A stretch of DNA of 18,000 nucleotides from Alphaproteobacteria bacterium (GTDB lineage Bacteria; Pseudomonadota; Alphaproteobacteria; CAAGCB01; CAG-977): contig CAAGCY010000015.1 of NCBI GenBank assembly GCA_900768465.1, forward strand, positions 1-18,000, read 5' to 3'. Under the pieces are notes generated by a model that saw only the letters and a program-made list of their open reading frames with translations, searched no databases and had not been told where the DNA came from. Positions 6,701 to 14,794 of this stretch are shown here, in pieces. Position 1 is the first letter of the stretch. Every line of letters begins with the position of its first letter. The position numbers were made by a program, and so were the translations under genes.

Positions 6701-8034
6701 ACACGTCTTTGCGCGTTCCGCCCGGAATCGCGGGAACGGTCGTTGAAGTTCGCGTTTTCAACCGCCGCGGCGTTGACAAAGACCAGCGCACGCTGGATAT
6801 CGAAAGATGCGAAATCGAAGCTTTGGCAAAAGACCGTGACACGGAAAGATTCATTTTGGAAGGGGACTATTACACCCGTCTGAAAGAACAGCTGTGCGGT
6901 CAGGTCGCCGTCAACGGCGTGAAAAACGTTGAAGCGGGTTCCGTTTTGACGAAGGAAGTTTTGGATACGCTGTCCCGCAAGGATTTGCGCAAACTTTCCA
7001 TTCAGGACGACGCCGTGATGGCGGAACTGGAAAAAAGCGCCAAGGCGTTCGACGCGCGTATCGAAAAGCTGGAAGAACGCTTTGAAAGCAAAGTCGAAAA
7101 AGTCCAAAGCGGTGATGAAATGCCTCCGGGTGTGTTGAAGATGGTCAAAGTCTTTATCGCCGTGAAGCGTAAACTGCAACCGGGCGACAAGATGGCGGGA
7201 CGCCACGGAAACAAAGGTGTTGTTTCCCGTATTCTGCCGATCGAAGACATGCCGCACATTGCGGACGGAACTCCCGTCGACTTGGTGTTGAACCCGCTGG
7301 GCGTGCCGTCGCGTATGAACGTCGGACAAATTTTGGAATGCCATTTGGGTTGGGCGTGCCGCGAATTGGGCAAACAGGTTCATGCTTTGTATGAACAGGT
7401 CGAGGCTCAAAAAGCGACCGTTGACGATCTGCGCGCCAAATTGGAAGACGTTTACGGCAAAAAGGAATACGATGCAAACATCGCCAAGCTGAGCGACGAC
7501 GAAGTGTTGGAATTGGCTGACAACCTCAAAGGCGGTTTGCCGATTGCGACTCCCGTTTTCGACGGCGCGCGCGAATCCGACATCAACGAAATGCTGCAAA
7601 AAGCGGGACTGCCCGTTTCGGGTCAAGTTCAGCTGTTTGACGGCAGAACGGGCGAACCGTTTGATCGTCCCGTCACCGTCGGTGTAACCTACATGCTGAA
7701 ACTGCACCATTTGGTCGATGAAAAGATTCACGCCCGTTCAATCGGTCCTTACAGCTTGGTTACGCAGCAGCCGTTGGGCGGCAAGGCGCAATTCGGCGGA
7801 CAGCGTTTCGGCGAAATGGAAGTGTGGGCTTTGGAAGCTTACGGCGCGGCGTATACTTTGCAGGAAATCCTGACGGTCAAGTCCGACGACGTGTCCGGCC
7901 GTACGAAGATGTACGAATCCATCATTCACGGCGACGACAAGTTCGAAGCAGGCATCCCCGAATCGTTTAACGTTTTGGTCAAGGAAATGCATTCCTTGTG
8001 CTTGGACGTTGAACTGAAACAGCGTCAATACTAA
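3703..8034 (+). CDS. rpoB: DNA-directed RNA polymerase subunit beta
   Basis: The 1443-residue protein is about 100 residues longer than the E. coli beta subunit (1342). It opens with KSFTGRKRVRKNFGRIP. The rifampicin pocket SSQLSQFMDQNNPL is at residues 593-606, followed by THKRRLSALGPGG; the common resistance positions are wild type (D602, H612, S617, corresponding to E. coli 516, 526, 531). Later conserved blocks are MPWNGYNYEDAI, KMAGRHGNKGVVS and the C-terminal EVWALEAYGAAYTLQE, which packs on beta-prime. The extra length lies largely in the lobe, about residues 282-420, where TGEV/GDEI/TGEI motifs recur. The ATG at 3703 follows GGGGAA. rpoC starts 28 bases after its stop, so the two large subunits are co-translated. 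Confidence 0.98.
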   Translation: MVKSFTGRKRVRKNFGRIPSVAPMPNLIEVQKSSYAQFLQLGVPAAKRTDTGLQEALKSVFPIKDYSGRGELEFVKYELDEPKYDVEECLQRGMTYSAPLRVTLRLDVWDVEEETGARSLRDVKEQEVYMGDMPLMTETGTFIVNGTERVIVSQMHRSPGVFFDHDKGKTHSSGKYLFAARVIPYRGSWLDFEFDAKDLVYVRIDRRRKLPVTTLLYALESKATEILRKEREQDGRSVDLLDVQGMSQEEILSYFYEKDVISTDKKGYSTRLNPNHLAGKKLAHDLVDAETGEVLLTAGTKVNKASFRKMCETVAPGKDLLGWFLGKNVPGKDEDKPLAKTGDEITDDMLKLFAENAVGEVSVLRKKVRVDDAELIGRFVAEDLINEKTGEILAEAGDEITEAMQESFKKFKIKEFSVLYIDNVNVGAYIRNTMMADKNRTREDALVDIYKVMRPGEPPTIESADSLFRGLFFDLEHYDLSAVGRVKMNMRLYNDKDAVPDTVRTLRKEDILEIVRVLVELKDGRGEIDDIDNLGNRRVRSVGELMENQYRLGLLRMERAIRERMSSDDIDNLKPQDLINAKPAAVAVREFFGSSQLSQFMDQNNPLAEVTHKRRLSALGPGGLTRDRAGFEVRDVHPTHYGRICPIETPEGPNIGLINSLATYAHVNKYGFIETPYRKVVDGKVTKEIVHLTAMEEGREVIAEANAELDSKGCFVKGRLVACRKNGEFVLCPPEEITLIDVSPKQLVSVAAALIPFLENDDANRALMGSNMQRQAVPLLQADAPLVGTGMEAAVACDSGASITAKRAGVVQSVDAERIVIRADKVKADESGVDIYKLHKFQRSNQSTCITQRPLVKVGDVVVAGDIIADGGSTQLGELALGRNVLVAYMPWNGYNYEDAILISERIARDDVFTSIHIDEFEVMARDTKLGQEEITRDIPNVGEEALRQLDEAGVISIGAEVKAGDILVGKVTPKGESPMTPEEKLLRAIFGEKAADVRDTSLRVPPGIAGTVVEVRVFNRRGVDKDQRTLDIERCEIEALAKDRDTERFILEGDYYTRLKEQLCGQVAVNGVKNVEAGSVLTKEVLDTLSRKDLRKLSIQDDAVMAELEKSAKAFDARIEKLEERFESKVEKVQSGDEMPPGVLKMVKVFIAVKRKLQPGDKMAGRHGNKGVVSRILPIEDMPHIADGTPVDLVLNPLGVPSRMNVGQILECHLGWACRELGKQVHALYEQVEAQKATVDDLRAKLEDVYGKKEYDANIAKLSDDEVLELADNLKGGLPIATPVFDGARESDINEMLQKAGLPVSGQVQLFDGRTGEPFDRPVTVGVTYMLKLHHLVDEKIHARSIGPYSLVTQQPLGGKAQFGGQRFGEMEVWALEAYGAAYTLQEILTVKSDDVSGRTKMYESIIHGDDKFEAGIPESFNVLVKEMHSLCLDVELKQRQY

Positions 8035-8062
8035 GAACCGAATCTTACGAAAGAGGAATGTT

Positions 8063-11000
8063 ATGAACGAAATAACAAAAGTTTTGGGATCTGTTACGAC
8101 TTCGCAGGCGTTTGATCAGATTCAAATTTCATTGGCTTCTCCGGAACGGATTCGTTCTTGGTCTTACGGCGAAGTGAAAAAGCCCGAAACCATCAACTAC
8201 CGCACGTTCAAACCCGAACGCGACGGTTTGTTCTGCGCGCGCATCTTCGGACCCGTCAAGGACTACGAATGCTTGTGCGGCAAATACAAACGCATGAAAT
8301 ACCGCGGCATTGTTTGCGAAAAGTGCGGCGTGGAAGTCACGCTGTCCAAAGTCCGCCGCGAACGCATGGGGCACATTGAACTGGCGGCGCCCGTCGCGCA
8401 CATCTGGTTCTTGAAATCTTTGCCGTCCCGCATCGGCTTGCTGGTCGATATGATGCTCAAAGATTTGGAAGCGGTGCTGTATTTCGAAAAATACATCGTT
8501 ATCGAACCGGGGCTGACTCCGCTGAAAGTCAACGAACTGCTGACCGAAGAACAGTATCAGCGCGCGATTGAAGATTACGGTGAAGACGCTTTCCGCGCCG
8601 GTATCGGTGCGGAGGCGCTGAAGGAAATTCTGTCCTCCATCGATTTGGAATCCGAAGCCGAAACCATCCGCGCGGAACTGCGTTCGACGGCTTCCGAAGC
8701 CCGCCGCAAAAAGCTGGTTAAACGCTTGAAACTGGTAGAGGCTTTTCTGGAATCCGGTTCCAAACCCGAATGGATGATTTTGGATGTCATTCCCGTCATT
8801 CCGCCCGAACTGCGTCCGTTGGTTCCGCTGGACGGCGGTCGCTTTGCGACGTCGGATTTGAACGACTTGTACCGCCGCGTCATCAACCGCAACAACCGCT
8901 TGAAACGCTTGATGGAGCTGCGCGCGCCGGAAATCATCATCCGCAACGAAAAACGCATGCTGCAGGAATCCGTCGATGCTTTGTTCGACAACGGTCGCCG
9001 CGGCCGCGCGATTACGGGCGCGAACAAACGTCCGCTGAAATCTTTGGCGGATATGCTCAAAGGCAAACAGGGTCGTTTCCGTCAGAACTTGTTGGGTAAA
9101 CGCGTCGACTATTCCGGTCGTTCCGTGATTGTCGTCGGACCCGAACTGAAATTGCAGCAGTGCGGTATTCCCAAGAAAATGGCGCTGGAACTGTTCAAGC
9201 CGTTCGTTTATTCCAAACTGGATTTGTACGGAATGGCGACGACCATCAAAGCCGCCAAGCGCATGGTTGAAAAAGAACGCCCCGAAGTTTGGGATATTCT
9301 GGAAGAAGTCATCCGCGAACATCCCGTTTTGCTCAACCGCGCGCCGACGCTGCACAGATTGGGTATTCAAGCGTTTGAACCCGTCTTGATCGAAGGCAAG
9401 GCGATTCAGTTGCATCCGCTGGCATGCACGGCGTTCAACGCCGACTTTGACGGCGACCAAATGGCGGTTCACGTTCCTTTGTCGCTGGAAGCGCAGTTGG
9501 AAGCCCGCGTTTTGATGATGTCCACCAACAACATTCTGTCCCCCGCGAACGGCAAGCCGATTATCGTGCCGACCCAAGATATGATTTTGGGCTTGTACTA
9601 CCTGAGCTTGGAACGCGCGGGTCAGAAAGGCGAAGGGATGATTTTCTCGGGCGTGGACGAAGTCGAACATGCTTTGTACAACGGCTTTGTTACGTATCAA
9701 ACGAAAATCAAATGCCGTCTGGAAGTTATGGGCGACGAAGGCAAAATGGTGCGCAAGGTGTTCGACACGACGCCGGGACGCGTTTTGCTGTCGCAGGTTC
9801 TGCCTAAAAATCCGAACTTGCCGTTTACGTTGTTCAACCGCTTGCTGCGTAAAAAAGAAATCGCCGACATTATCGATCAGGTCTACCGTTACTGCGGTCA
9901 GAAGGAAACCTGCATCTTTGTCGACCGCATCAAGAACATGGGCTACAAATACGCGGCTGTTTCGGGCGTTTCGTTCGGCAAAGACGATATGATCGTTCCC
10001 AAAACCAAATGGAAGCTGATTAAGGAAACCGAAGCGAAAGTCAAGGAATTCGAAAAGCAGTACACGGACGGTTTGATTACCAACGGCGAACGCTACAACA
10101 AAGTGGTCGATGCGTGGTCGTCCTGCACGGATAAAATCGCTGACGAAATGATGAAGGAAATTTCGAAGGAAGATCCGGAAAAACCGATTAACTCGGTTTA
10201 CATGATGGCTCATTCCGGGGCTCGCGGTTCCGCGGCGCAGATGAAACAGTTGGGCGGTATGCGCGGATTGATGGCGAAACCGAACGGCGAAATCATCGAA
10301 ACCCCGATTGTCGCGAACTTTAAAGAAGGGCTGACCGTGGCGGAATACTTCAACTCGTCCCACGGCGCGCGCAAAGGGTTGTCCGATACGGCGTTGAAGA
10401 CCGCGAACTCGGGGTATTTGACCCGCCGTTTGGTCGACGTTGCCCAAGACGCCATCATTTGCGAAGACGATTGCGGAACGACGCGCGGCATTTGGGTGAC
10501 GGCGGCTTTGGACGGAACGACGGTTGTCGCGACGCTGGGCGAACGCGTACTGGGTCGTACGGCGCAGGAAGACGTCAAAAATCCGGCGACGGGCGAAGTC
10601 ATCATTCCGCGCGGCAAGCTGATTGACGAAGTCGATGTCGACAAAATCACGGCGGCTGGCGTTGAAAAGATTTACATCCGTTCTCCGTTGACTTGCGAAA
10701 CCAAAGACGGCGTTTGCGCGAAGTGCTACGGTCGCGATTTGGCGCGCGGCACTCCCGTGAACATCGGCGAAGCGGTCGGCGTTATTGCGGCTCAGTCCAT
10801 CGGCGAACCGGGGACTCAGCTGACCATGCGTACGTTCCACGTCGGCGGTACGGCTCAAAACGTTGAAGTTTCCGCGATTGAAGCGGGCTTTGACGGCGCT
10901 GTCAAGTTTATGAACGCGGAACCCGTCATCAATACCAAAGGCGAAGCGATTATTACGTCGCGCGAATGCGAATTGGCGATTGTTGACGATAACGGCGCGG

Positions 11001-12172
11001 TTAAAACGCACTATCATGTTCCGTTCGGCGCGGTTGTTTCGGTCAAAGGCGGCGACAAAGTCGTCAAAGGTCAGCGTTTGGCGGAATGGAACGCTTACGT
11101 CATTCCGTACTTTATCGACAAGGAAGGTACGGTTCGCTTTGAAAACTTTATTGACGGCGAAACCGTCCGCGAAATCCGCGACGAAGCGACGGGCTTGACG
11201 CAAACCCGCGTGATTGAAACGCACGGAACGTCGAAAAAAGCGCAAATCGTTTTGGAAAAAGACGGTTCTTCGATTGCGGTGTACAACTTGCCCGCCAATT
11301 CGACGGTTATGCTGGAAAACGGCGCGGCTGTCAAACGCGGCGATATTTACGCGACGATTGAAATCGAACGTAAATCCCGCGATATTACGGGCGGTCTGCC
11401 CCGCGTTGCCGAATTGTTCGAAGCCCGCAAGCCCAAAGATTGCGCGATTATCGCCGAAATCGACGGCGTTGTCGAAGCCGGTAAGGATTACAAGGCAAAA
11501 CAGCGTCTGGTCGTCAAAGGCGAAGGCGGAATCGAACGCGAATATCTGGTTCCGAAAGGCAAGCTGATTCTGGTTCAGGAAGGCGACACCGTTCACAAGG
11601 GCGACAAGCTGACCGACGGCGCCGAAGATCCGCACGATATTTTGCGCGTCAAAGGCTTGGAAGCTTTTGCTCAGCACATGGTCAAGGAAATTCAGGACGT
11701 TTACCGTCTGCAAGGCGTGAAGATTAACGATAAACACATCGAAGTCATCACCCGCCAGATGCTGCAGAAACAGGAAGTCTCCGACGCGGGCGATACGACG
11801 CTGACGCAGGGCGAACAGGTCGATCAGCTGACTTTGGACAAGGAAAACGCCAAAGCCGTTGCCGCCGGCGGCCGTCCGGCTTCCGCTTCCCCGATTCTGC
11901 TGGGGATTACGAAAGCCAGCTTGCAGACGAATTCGTTCATTTCCGCCGCGTCCTTCCAGGAAACGACGCGCGTGCTGACCGAATCCGCTGTGTCGGGCAG
12001 AACGGACGATTTGATTGGCTTGAAGGAAAACGTCATCGTCGGGCGCTTGATTCCCGCCGGTACGGGTTCCGTTGTTCATCGTTTGAAAGTCGAAGCCGCC
12101 GCGCGCGATCGCGAAGTCGAAGCGTCCGCAGCCGTTGCTTTGCCGACAGTCGAAGAAAATACCGAAGTTTAA
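8063..12172 (+). CDS. rpoC: DNA-directed RNA polymerase subunit beta-prime
   Basis: The 1369-residue protein carries the catalytic centre of RNA polymerase. The N-terminal zinc ribbon uses C70, C72, C85 and C88. The active-site loop NADFDGDQ places the magnesium-binding aspartates at D461, D463 and D465. The second zinc site uses C804 (EDDCGT) with C878, C885 and C888 (TCETKDGVCAKCYG). The bridge-helix/trigger-loop region includes AAQSIGEPGTQLTMRTFHVG, followed by a large insertion and then GGLPRVAELFEARKP. The length is near that of the E. coli subunit (1407). The ATG at 8063 has AGAGGA before it. A strong intrinsic terminator at 12191-12225 ends the transcript. Confidence 0.98.
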   Translation: MNEITKVLGSVTTSQAFDQIQISLASPERIRSWSYGEVKKPETINYRTFKPERDGLFCARIFGPVKDYECLCGKYKRMKYRGIVCEKCGVEVTLSKVRRERMGHIELAAPVAHIWFLKSLPSRIGLLVDMMLKDLEAVLYFEKYIVIEPGLTPLKVNELLTEEQYQRAIEDYGEDAFRAGIGAEALKEILSSIDLESEAETIRAELRSTASEARRKKLVKRLKLVEAFLESGSKPEWMILDVIPVIPPELRPLVPLDGGRFATSDLNDLYRRVINRNNRLKRLMELRAPEIIIRNEKRMLQESVDALFDNGRRGRAITGANKRPLKSLADMLKGKQGRFRQNLLGKRVDYSGRSVIVVGPELKLQQCGIPKKMALELFKPFVYSKLDLYGMATTIKAAKRMVEKERPEVWDILEEVIREHPVLLNRAPTLHRLGIQAFEPVLIEGKAIQLHPLACTAFNADFDGDQMAVHVPLSLEAQLEARVLMMSTNNILSPANGKPIIVPTQDMILGLYYLSLERAGQKGEGMIFSGVDEVEHALYNGFVTYQTKIKCRLEVMGDEGKMVRKVFDTTPGRVLLSQVLPKNPNLPFTLFNRLLRKKEIADIIDQVYRYCGQKETCIFVDRIKNMGYKYAAVSGVSFGKDDMIVPKTKWKLIKETEAKVKEFEKQYTDGLITNGERYNKVVDAWSSCTDKIADEMMKEISKEDPEKPINSVYMMAHSGARGSAAQMKQLGGMRGLMAKPNGEIIETPIVANFKEGLTVAEYFNSSHGARKGLSDTALKTANSGYLTRRLVDVAQDAIICEDDCGTTRGIWVTAALDGTTVVATLGERVLGRTAQEDVKNPATGEVIIPRGKLIDEVDVDKITAAGVEKIYIRSPLTCETKDGVCAKCYGRDLARGTPVNIGEAVGVIAAQSIGEPGTQLTMRTFHVGGTAQNVEVSAIEAGFDGAVKFMNAEPVINTKGEAIITSRECELAIVDDNGAVKTHYHVPFGAVVSVKGGDKVVKGQRLAEWNAYVIPYFIDKEGTVRFENFIDGETVREIRDEATGLTQTRVIETHGTSKKAQIVLEKDGSSIAVYNLPANSTVMLENGAAVKRGDIYATIEIERKSRDITGGLPRVAELFEARKPKDCAIIAEIDGVVEAGKDYKAKQRLVVKGEGGIEREYLVPKGKLILVQEGDTVHKGDKLTDGAEDPHDILRVKGLEAFAQHMVKEIQDVYRLQGVKINDKHIEVITRQMLQKQEVSDAGDTTLTQGEQVDQLTLDKENAKAVAAGGRPASASPILLGITKASLQTNSFISAASFQETTRVLTESAVSGRTDDLIGLKENVIVGRLIPAGTGSVVHRLKVEAAARDREVEASAAVALPTVEENTEV

Positions 12173-12190
12173 TTTCGATTAAGCTTTGTC

Positions 12191-12225
12191 AAAGCCGCCG
12201 AGAGCATTCTTTCGGCGGCTTTTTT
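12191..12225 (+). terminator. Strong intrinsic terminator after rpoC
   Basis: AAAGCCGCCGA (12191-12201) pairs perfectly with TCGGCGGCTTT (12212-12222) around a 10-base loop, and the T run continues to 12225. It starts 18 bases after the rpoC stop and separates the RNA polymerase operon from the next two genes. Confidence 0.9.
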
Positions 12226-12238
12226 GTTGCCGAAAATC

Positions 12239-12267
12239 TTGACAAAAATGACGCAGCGTAGTAAAAA
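12239..12267 (+). promoter_or_regulatory. Sigma-70-type promoter for the two-gene insertion
   Basis: TTGACA (12239-12244, preceded by C) is a perfect -35 box, and TAAAAA (12262-12267) is a 4-of-6 -10 box at the ideal 17-base spacing. It lies just after the rpoC terminator and about 40 bases before the ATG at 12307, leaving a short leader with AGGAAAGG (12291-12298) as the ribosome-binding site. This gives the following two genes transcription independent of rpoBC. Confidence 0.6.
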
Positions 12268-12306
12268 ACAAAAATCGGCACACGGAAAACAGGAAAGGGC
12301 AAACAG

Positions 12307-13032
12307 ATGCTGTCTTTGAATAAAAACGAAAAAACGGTTGCTACGACGGATAAACAGTCGTTGGACAAGTACTTGACAGGGGCAGTCGTTTTGATGAGCG
12401 GCAAGTCCAAAGCCGATGCCGAAAAAATCGCCAAGGATTACGTTCGCACGACCGATCGCGAAAATATTCGCGAATCCGCCGTCGATGCGAAAGCTTCCGA
12501 ATTGAAAAAAGAAGCCAAGCAATACGGTTTGCGCGAAAAATTGAACTATGCGACCGATGCGGATCGCGGTTTGAAACTGGAACTTGCCGTTATCGGCGCG
12601 GCGTCTTTGGTTGAATCTTTGGCTAAATCCGAATCCATGCCGAACGGTCCCGTCGCCATGGTTGTTCCTAAAAATGCCGTGCAATATGCGGTCGGCTCCA
12701 TGGTCAAATCCAAAACGGCGGAACAAAAACTGAGGGCGGATGAATACGCCGATGTCAAGCATGCTCAGCTGGTTTTGAAACAGTTAAAACGTTGCCTTTT
12801 ACAGACGTTTGATTCTGCTCGCGCGGAAAAAACGGAAAAGAAATCCATGATGCAGGAGGCAAAAGAACTGTATGCGTCCTACGGCAATCCGAGCGGCGGA
12901 ATGGTTCACAAAGACGTTCTGGCGGCACGCAGCGCAAAACAGGGACGTAACGGTAAAAAACACTTGAAAAGTGTTTCAAGTGCGGTGTACCATTCTGTTT
13001 ATTTTGTGCAGGGTTGGAGAGTACGATTGTGA
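12307..13032 (+). CDS. Hypothetical protein, lysine/alanine-rich, unrecognised family
   Basis: I do not recognise this 241-residue protein. It is soluble by eye: no signal peptide and no clear transmembrane span. It is rich in Lys, Ala, Glu and Ser and mostly helical in character. Residues 35-80 are strongly charged (for example ADAEKIAKDYVRTTDREN). A less polar core lies at about 89-135 (LKLELAVIGAASLVESLAKS and GPVAMVVPKNAVQYAVGSMV), then another charged helical stretch to about 190. The C-terminal 25 residues are basic then hydrophobic, and the perfect palindrome at 12961-12982 lies in that part. The ATG at 12307 has AGGAAAGG upstream and its own promoter. Its TGA overlaps the GTG of the next gene by GTGA, implying translational coupling and a shared task. 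Codon use is less biased than in neighbours (TTA occurs), suggesting modest expression. Confidence 0.75.
   Translation: MLSLNKNEKTVATTDKQSLDKYLTGAVVLMSGKSKADAEKIAKDYVRTTDRENIRESAVDAKASELKKEAKQYGLREKLNYATDADRGLKLELAVIGAASLVESLAKSESMPNGPVAMVVPKNAVQYAVGSMVKSKTAEQKLRADEYADVKHAQLVLKQLKRCLLQTFDSARAEKTEKKSMMQEAKELYASYGNPSGGMVHKDVLAARSAKQGRNGKKHLKSVSSAVYHSVYFVQGWRVRL
12961..12982. repeat. Perfect 9-bp palindrome inside the end of the hypothetical gene
   Basis: CACTTGAAA (12961-12969), loop AGTG, TTTCAAGTG (12974-12982). It is directly preceded by AAAAAA (12955-12960), so on the minus strand the hairpin would be followed by a T6 tract like an intrinsic terminator. On the plus strand there is no T tract. 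It lies 47 bases before the GTG start of the membrane enzyme, and the left arm contains TTGAAA with TACCAT 18 bases downstream, a weak promoter-like pair. It could be an operator or mRNA structure affecting the downstream gene. Confidence 0.5.
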
Positions 13033-14684
13033 GTAAAAATAAAATAAGAGTGATTGTCAAAAAATATCAAAGCAATATCCTGTTCGGGATTTTGTTTTGC
13101 GTGCTGATGCTGTTACCCGATTTTGTTTTCGAAGCCGTTTTTAAGGAAATCGGGTATTCTACGGATATCGCTTTTATCGCTTTTTTGACGGCGTTCGGTT
13201 TTTGTCTGTCGAAAGCGGGAAGCACGACCTTTTGTGTTGTGACGACGCTGCTGTTTTTAATAGAATTGATTGAACTGTGCCATATCGGCTACTTCGGTTT
13301 TCCGATCAATCCGACGGATATTTCCAAAATTTGGGGCGAACGCGGCGACGTGCTGGAAAGCGGATTGGCGGCGGCGTGCGATTTGTGGTTCGTGCCGCTT
13401 CTGACGGTTGGCGTTTTTCTTGTTTTGGGTGTGGTCTTTTTCAAATATCGCCGCAAATTCGGTTTTTCGGCTGCGGCGGTGCTGGTTGTTCTGGTGTGTC
13501 TGTCAATCAAACCCGAACGGGCGATGCGGAAGGATTTGAAAGCTTTTTTACCGTCTCCGACGCGGTATTCGCTGCATAACGCCGTCAACACTTTTTCGTT
13601 TTTTGCCGTAAAGGGATGGCGCGTCGAGCCGATTGAAAAAATCGTTCCCATCGATTTTTGGAAACCGTACGCACTAACGAATGTGACGGAATTTCAAGGC
13701 GGCGATATTGTCTTGATTATGGGGGAAAGCACCGCTTCCCGAATGATGTCGCTGTTCGGTCATCCTCAGAAGACAACGCCGTTTTTGGATTCTCTGCAGG
13801 GGGAAAATTTCAAAGCCGTTCCGGCGGTGTCCTCTGCCGTTTCGACGCATTCCGCTCTGCCGTTGTTTTTTAACACGGTGCGCGAACCCGGCAATGTGCG
13901 GAAAATCCATTCAAAAACGGCTAATTTGTTCAAAGCCGCCAAAGCGGCAGGATATAAAACGCATTTTATTTCCGCTCAAAACGCTTTGCAAACTCATCAA
14001 ATCGGAACCGAATTCATTGACGATGTCCGTACCAGAGAGGACAATGCTTTATGTTTTCGCGCGGACGGAGACCGGTGTTTGGTCGGCATGCTGGACAAGA
14101 TATTATCCGACAAAACCCGCAAACATTTCGTTGTTTTGAACTTTAAAGCGGTTCATTCCCCTTATGCGTCGGTGTATGAAGATGATGACAGATTCGCTGT
14201 TTTTCAGGGGGATAAAAACAATGCTTTCGCGCGAAAAAGGGCGGAATATGAAAATGCTTTGCTGTGGACGGACGACGTTATCAAACGGTTGTTGACTGTT
14301 TTTCGGAAATATGACGATCGGGGCGGCGTCTTTGCTATGACTTCGGATCATGGTGAAAATACGGGTGAAAACGGAAAATGGGGGCATAATCTGCTGGATT
14401 TGGAAACCGCAAAAGTGCCGTTTTTCGTGTACAGCCAATCTGTAGTGAAGCTTGGTTTGCCCGACAATCGCGAAATCACTCATTACGAAATCGGAAAATG
14501 GATGCTGTCTTTGTTCGGCAAACGCTTGGACAATCCGAACGAAGACGGAAAAACGTTCTATATTCACGGCAACAACTTGTATCAAGACTATGATTTTTTG
14601 AAAACCGAACGCGGACGGGACGGTTTGATTGCCGTATTGAACGGCGATGTCGTCAGTCGGTTGACGGGATTCGGAAAAAAATAA
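13029..14684 (+). CDS. Membrane phosphoethanolamine transferase / sulfatase-family enzyme
   Basis: From GTG 13029 the protein is 551 residues. The first 160 hold about five hydrophobic spans (roughly 17-33, 45-61, 67-84, 121-138, 147-160). A periplasmic alkaline-phosphatase/sulfatase fold follows. Metal and catalytic residues align with the EptA/MCR family: E233 (LIMGESTASR), nucleophile T273 (SAVSTHSALP), H376 (VHSPY), D440-H441 (TSDHGEN) and H453 (WGHN). Known members move phosphoethanolamine from phosphatidylethanolamine to lipid A, LPS core or periplasmic glycans; the acceptor cannot be told here, and another alkaline-phosphatase-superfamily reaction is possible. The GTG is chosen because GGAGAG (13016-13021) precedes it and it overlaps the upstream TGA; a TTG at 13014 would place the start on that binding site. 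Codon use is less biased and more AT-rich than in the ribosomal neighbours. Confidence 0.85.
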   Translation: MSKNKIRVIVKKYQSNILFGILFCVLMLLPDFVFEAVFKEIGYSTDIAFIAFLTAFGFCLSKAGSTTFCVVTTLLFLIELIELCHIGYFGFPINPTDISKIWGERGDVLESGLAAACDLWFVPLLTVGVFLVLGVVFFKYRRKFGFSAAAVLVVLVCLSIKPERAMRKDLKAFLPSPTRYSLHNAVNTFSFFAVKGWRVEPIEKIVPIDFWKPYALTNVTEFQGGDIVLIMGESTASRMMSLFGHPQKTTPFLDSLQGENFKAVPAVSSAVSTHSALPLFFNTVREPGNVRKIHSKTANLFKAAKAAGYKTHFISAQNALQTHQIGTEFIDDVRTREDNALCFRADGDRCLVGMLDKILSDKTRKHFVVLNFKAVHSPYASVYEDDDRFAVFQGDKNNAFARKRAEYENALLWTDDVIKRLLTVFRKYDDRGGVFAMTSDHGENTGENGKWGHNLLDLETAKVPFFVYSQSVVKLGLPDNREITHYEIGKWMLSLFGKRLDNPNEDGKTFYIHGNNLYQDYDFLKTERGRDGLIAVLNGDVVSRLTGFGKK

Positions 14685-14702
14685 AGAAACCGTTTATTTT
14701 CC

Positions 14703-14750
14703 TTGACTCTTTGGGTGTTTTTTGCGACTATGCAACCCTAAAAGTATAGG
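14703..14750 (+). promoter_or_regulatory. Candidate promoter region for the rpsL-rpsG-fusA-tuf operon
   Basis: The best-spaced pair is TTGCGA (14722-14727) with TATAGG (14745-14750), 17 bases apart, each 4 of 6. A nearer-consensus -35, CTTGACT (14702-14708), is followed by CTATGC at 14728-14733, but the spacing is long (about 20). An imperfect inverted repeat CTTTGGGT (14709-14716) and ACCCTAAAAG (14735-14744) spans the region and may be an operator. No better pair is seen between the terminator at 14795-14820 and rpsL. Confidence 0.35.
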
Positions 14751-14794
14751 AAAGAAGGTTTTCATATCTGCTGACTTATCCTTTTTGAGACGTT

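Noticed and set aside
3823..7731. 1302-codon open frame antisense to rpoB
   Set aside because: It is codon-aligned with rpoB and has low-complexity Phe/Arg/Gln/Asn-rich translation. It exists because TTA, CTA and TCA are avoided in rpoB. No start signals support it.
8129..12079. 1316-codon open frame antisense to rpoC
   Set aside because: Same cause as for rpoB; composition is unlike a real protein and the sense gene is certain.
13014..13028. TTG start for the membrane enzyme
   Set aside because: It would start on the GGAGAG that serves as ribosome-binding site for GTG 13029; the GTGA overlap with the upstream stop favours 13029.
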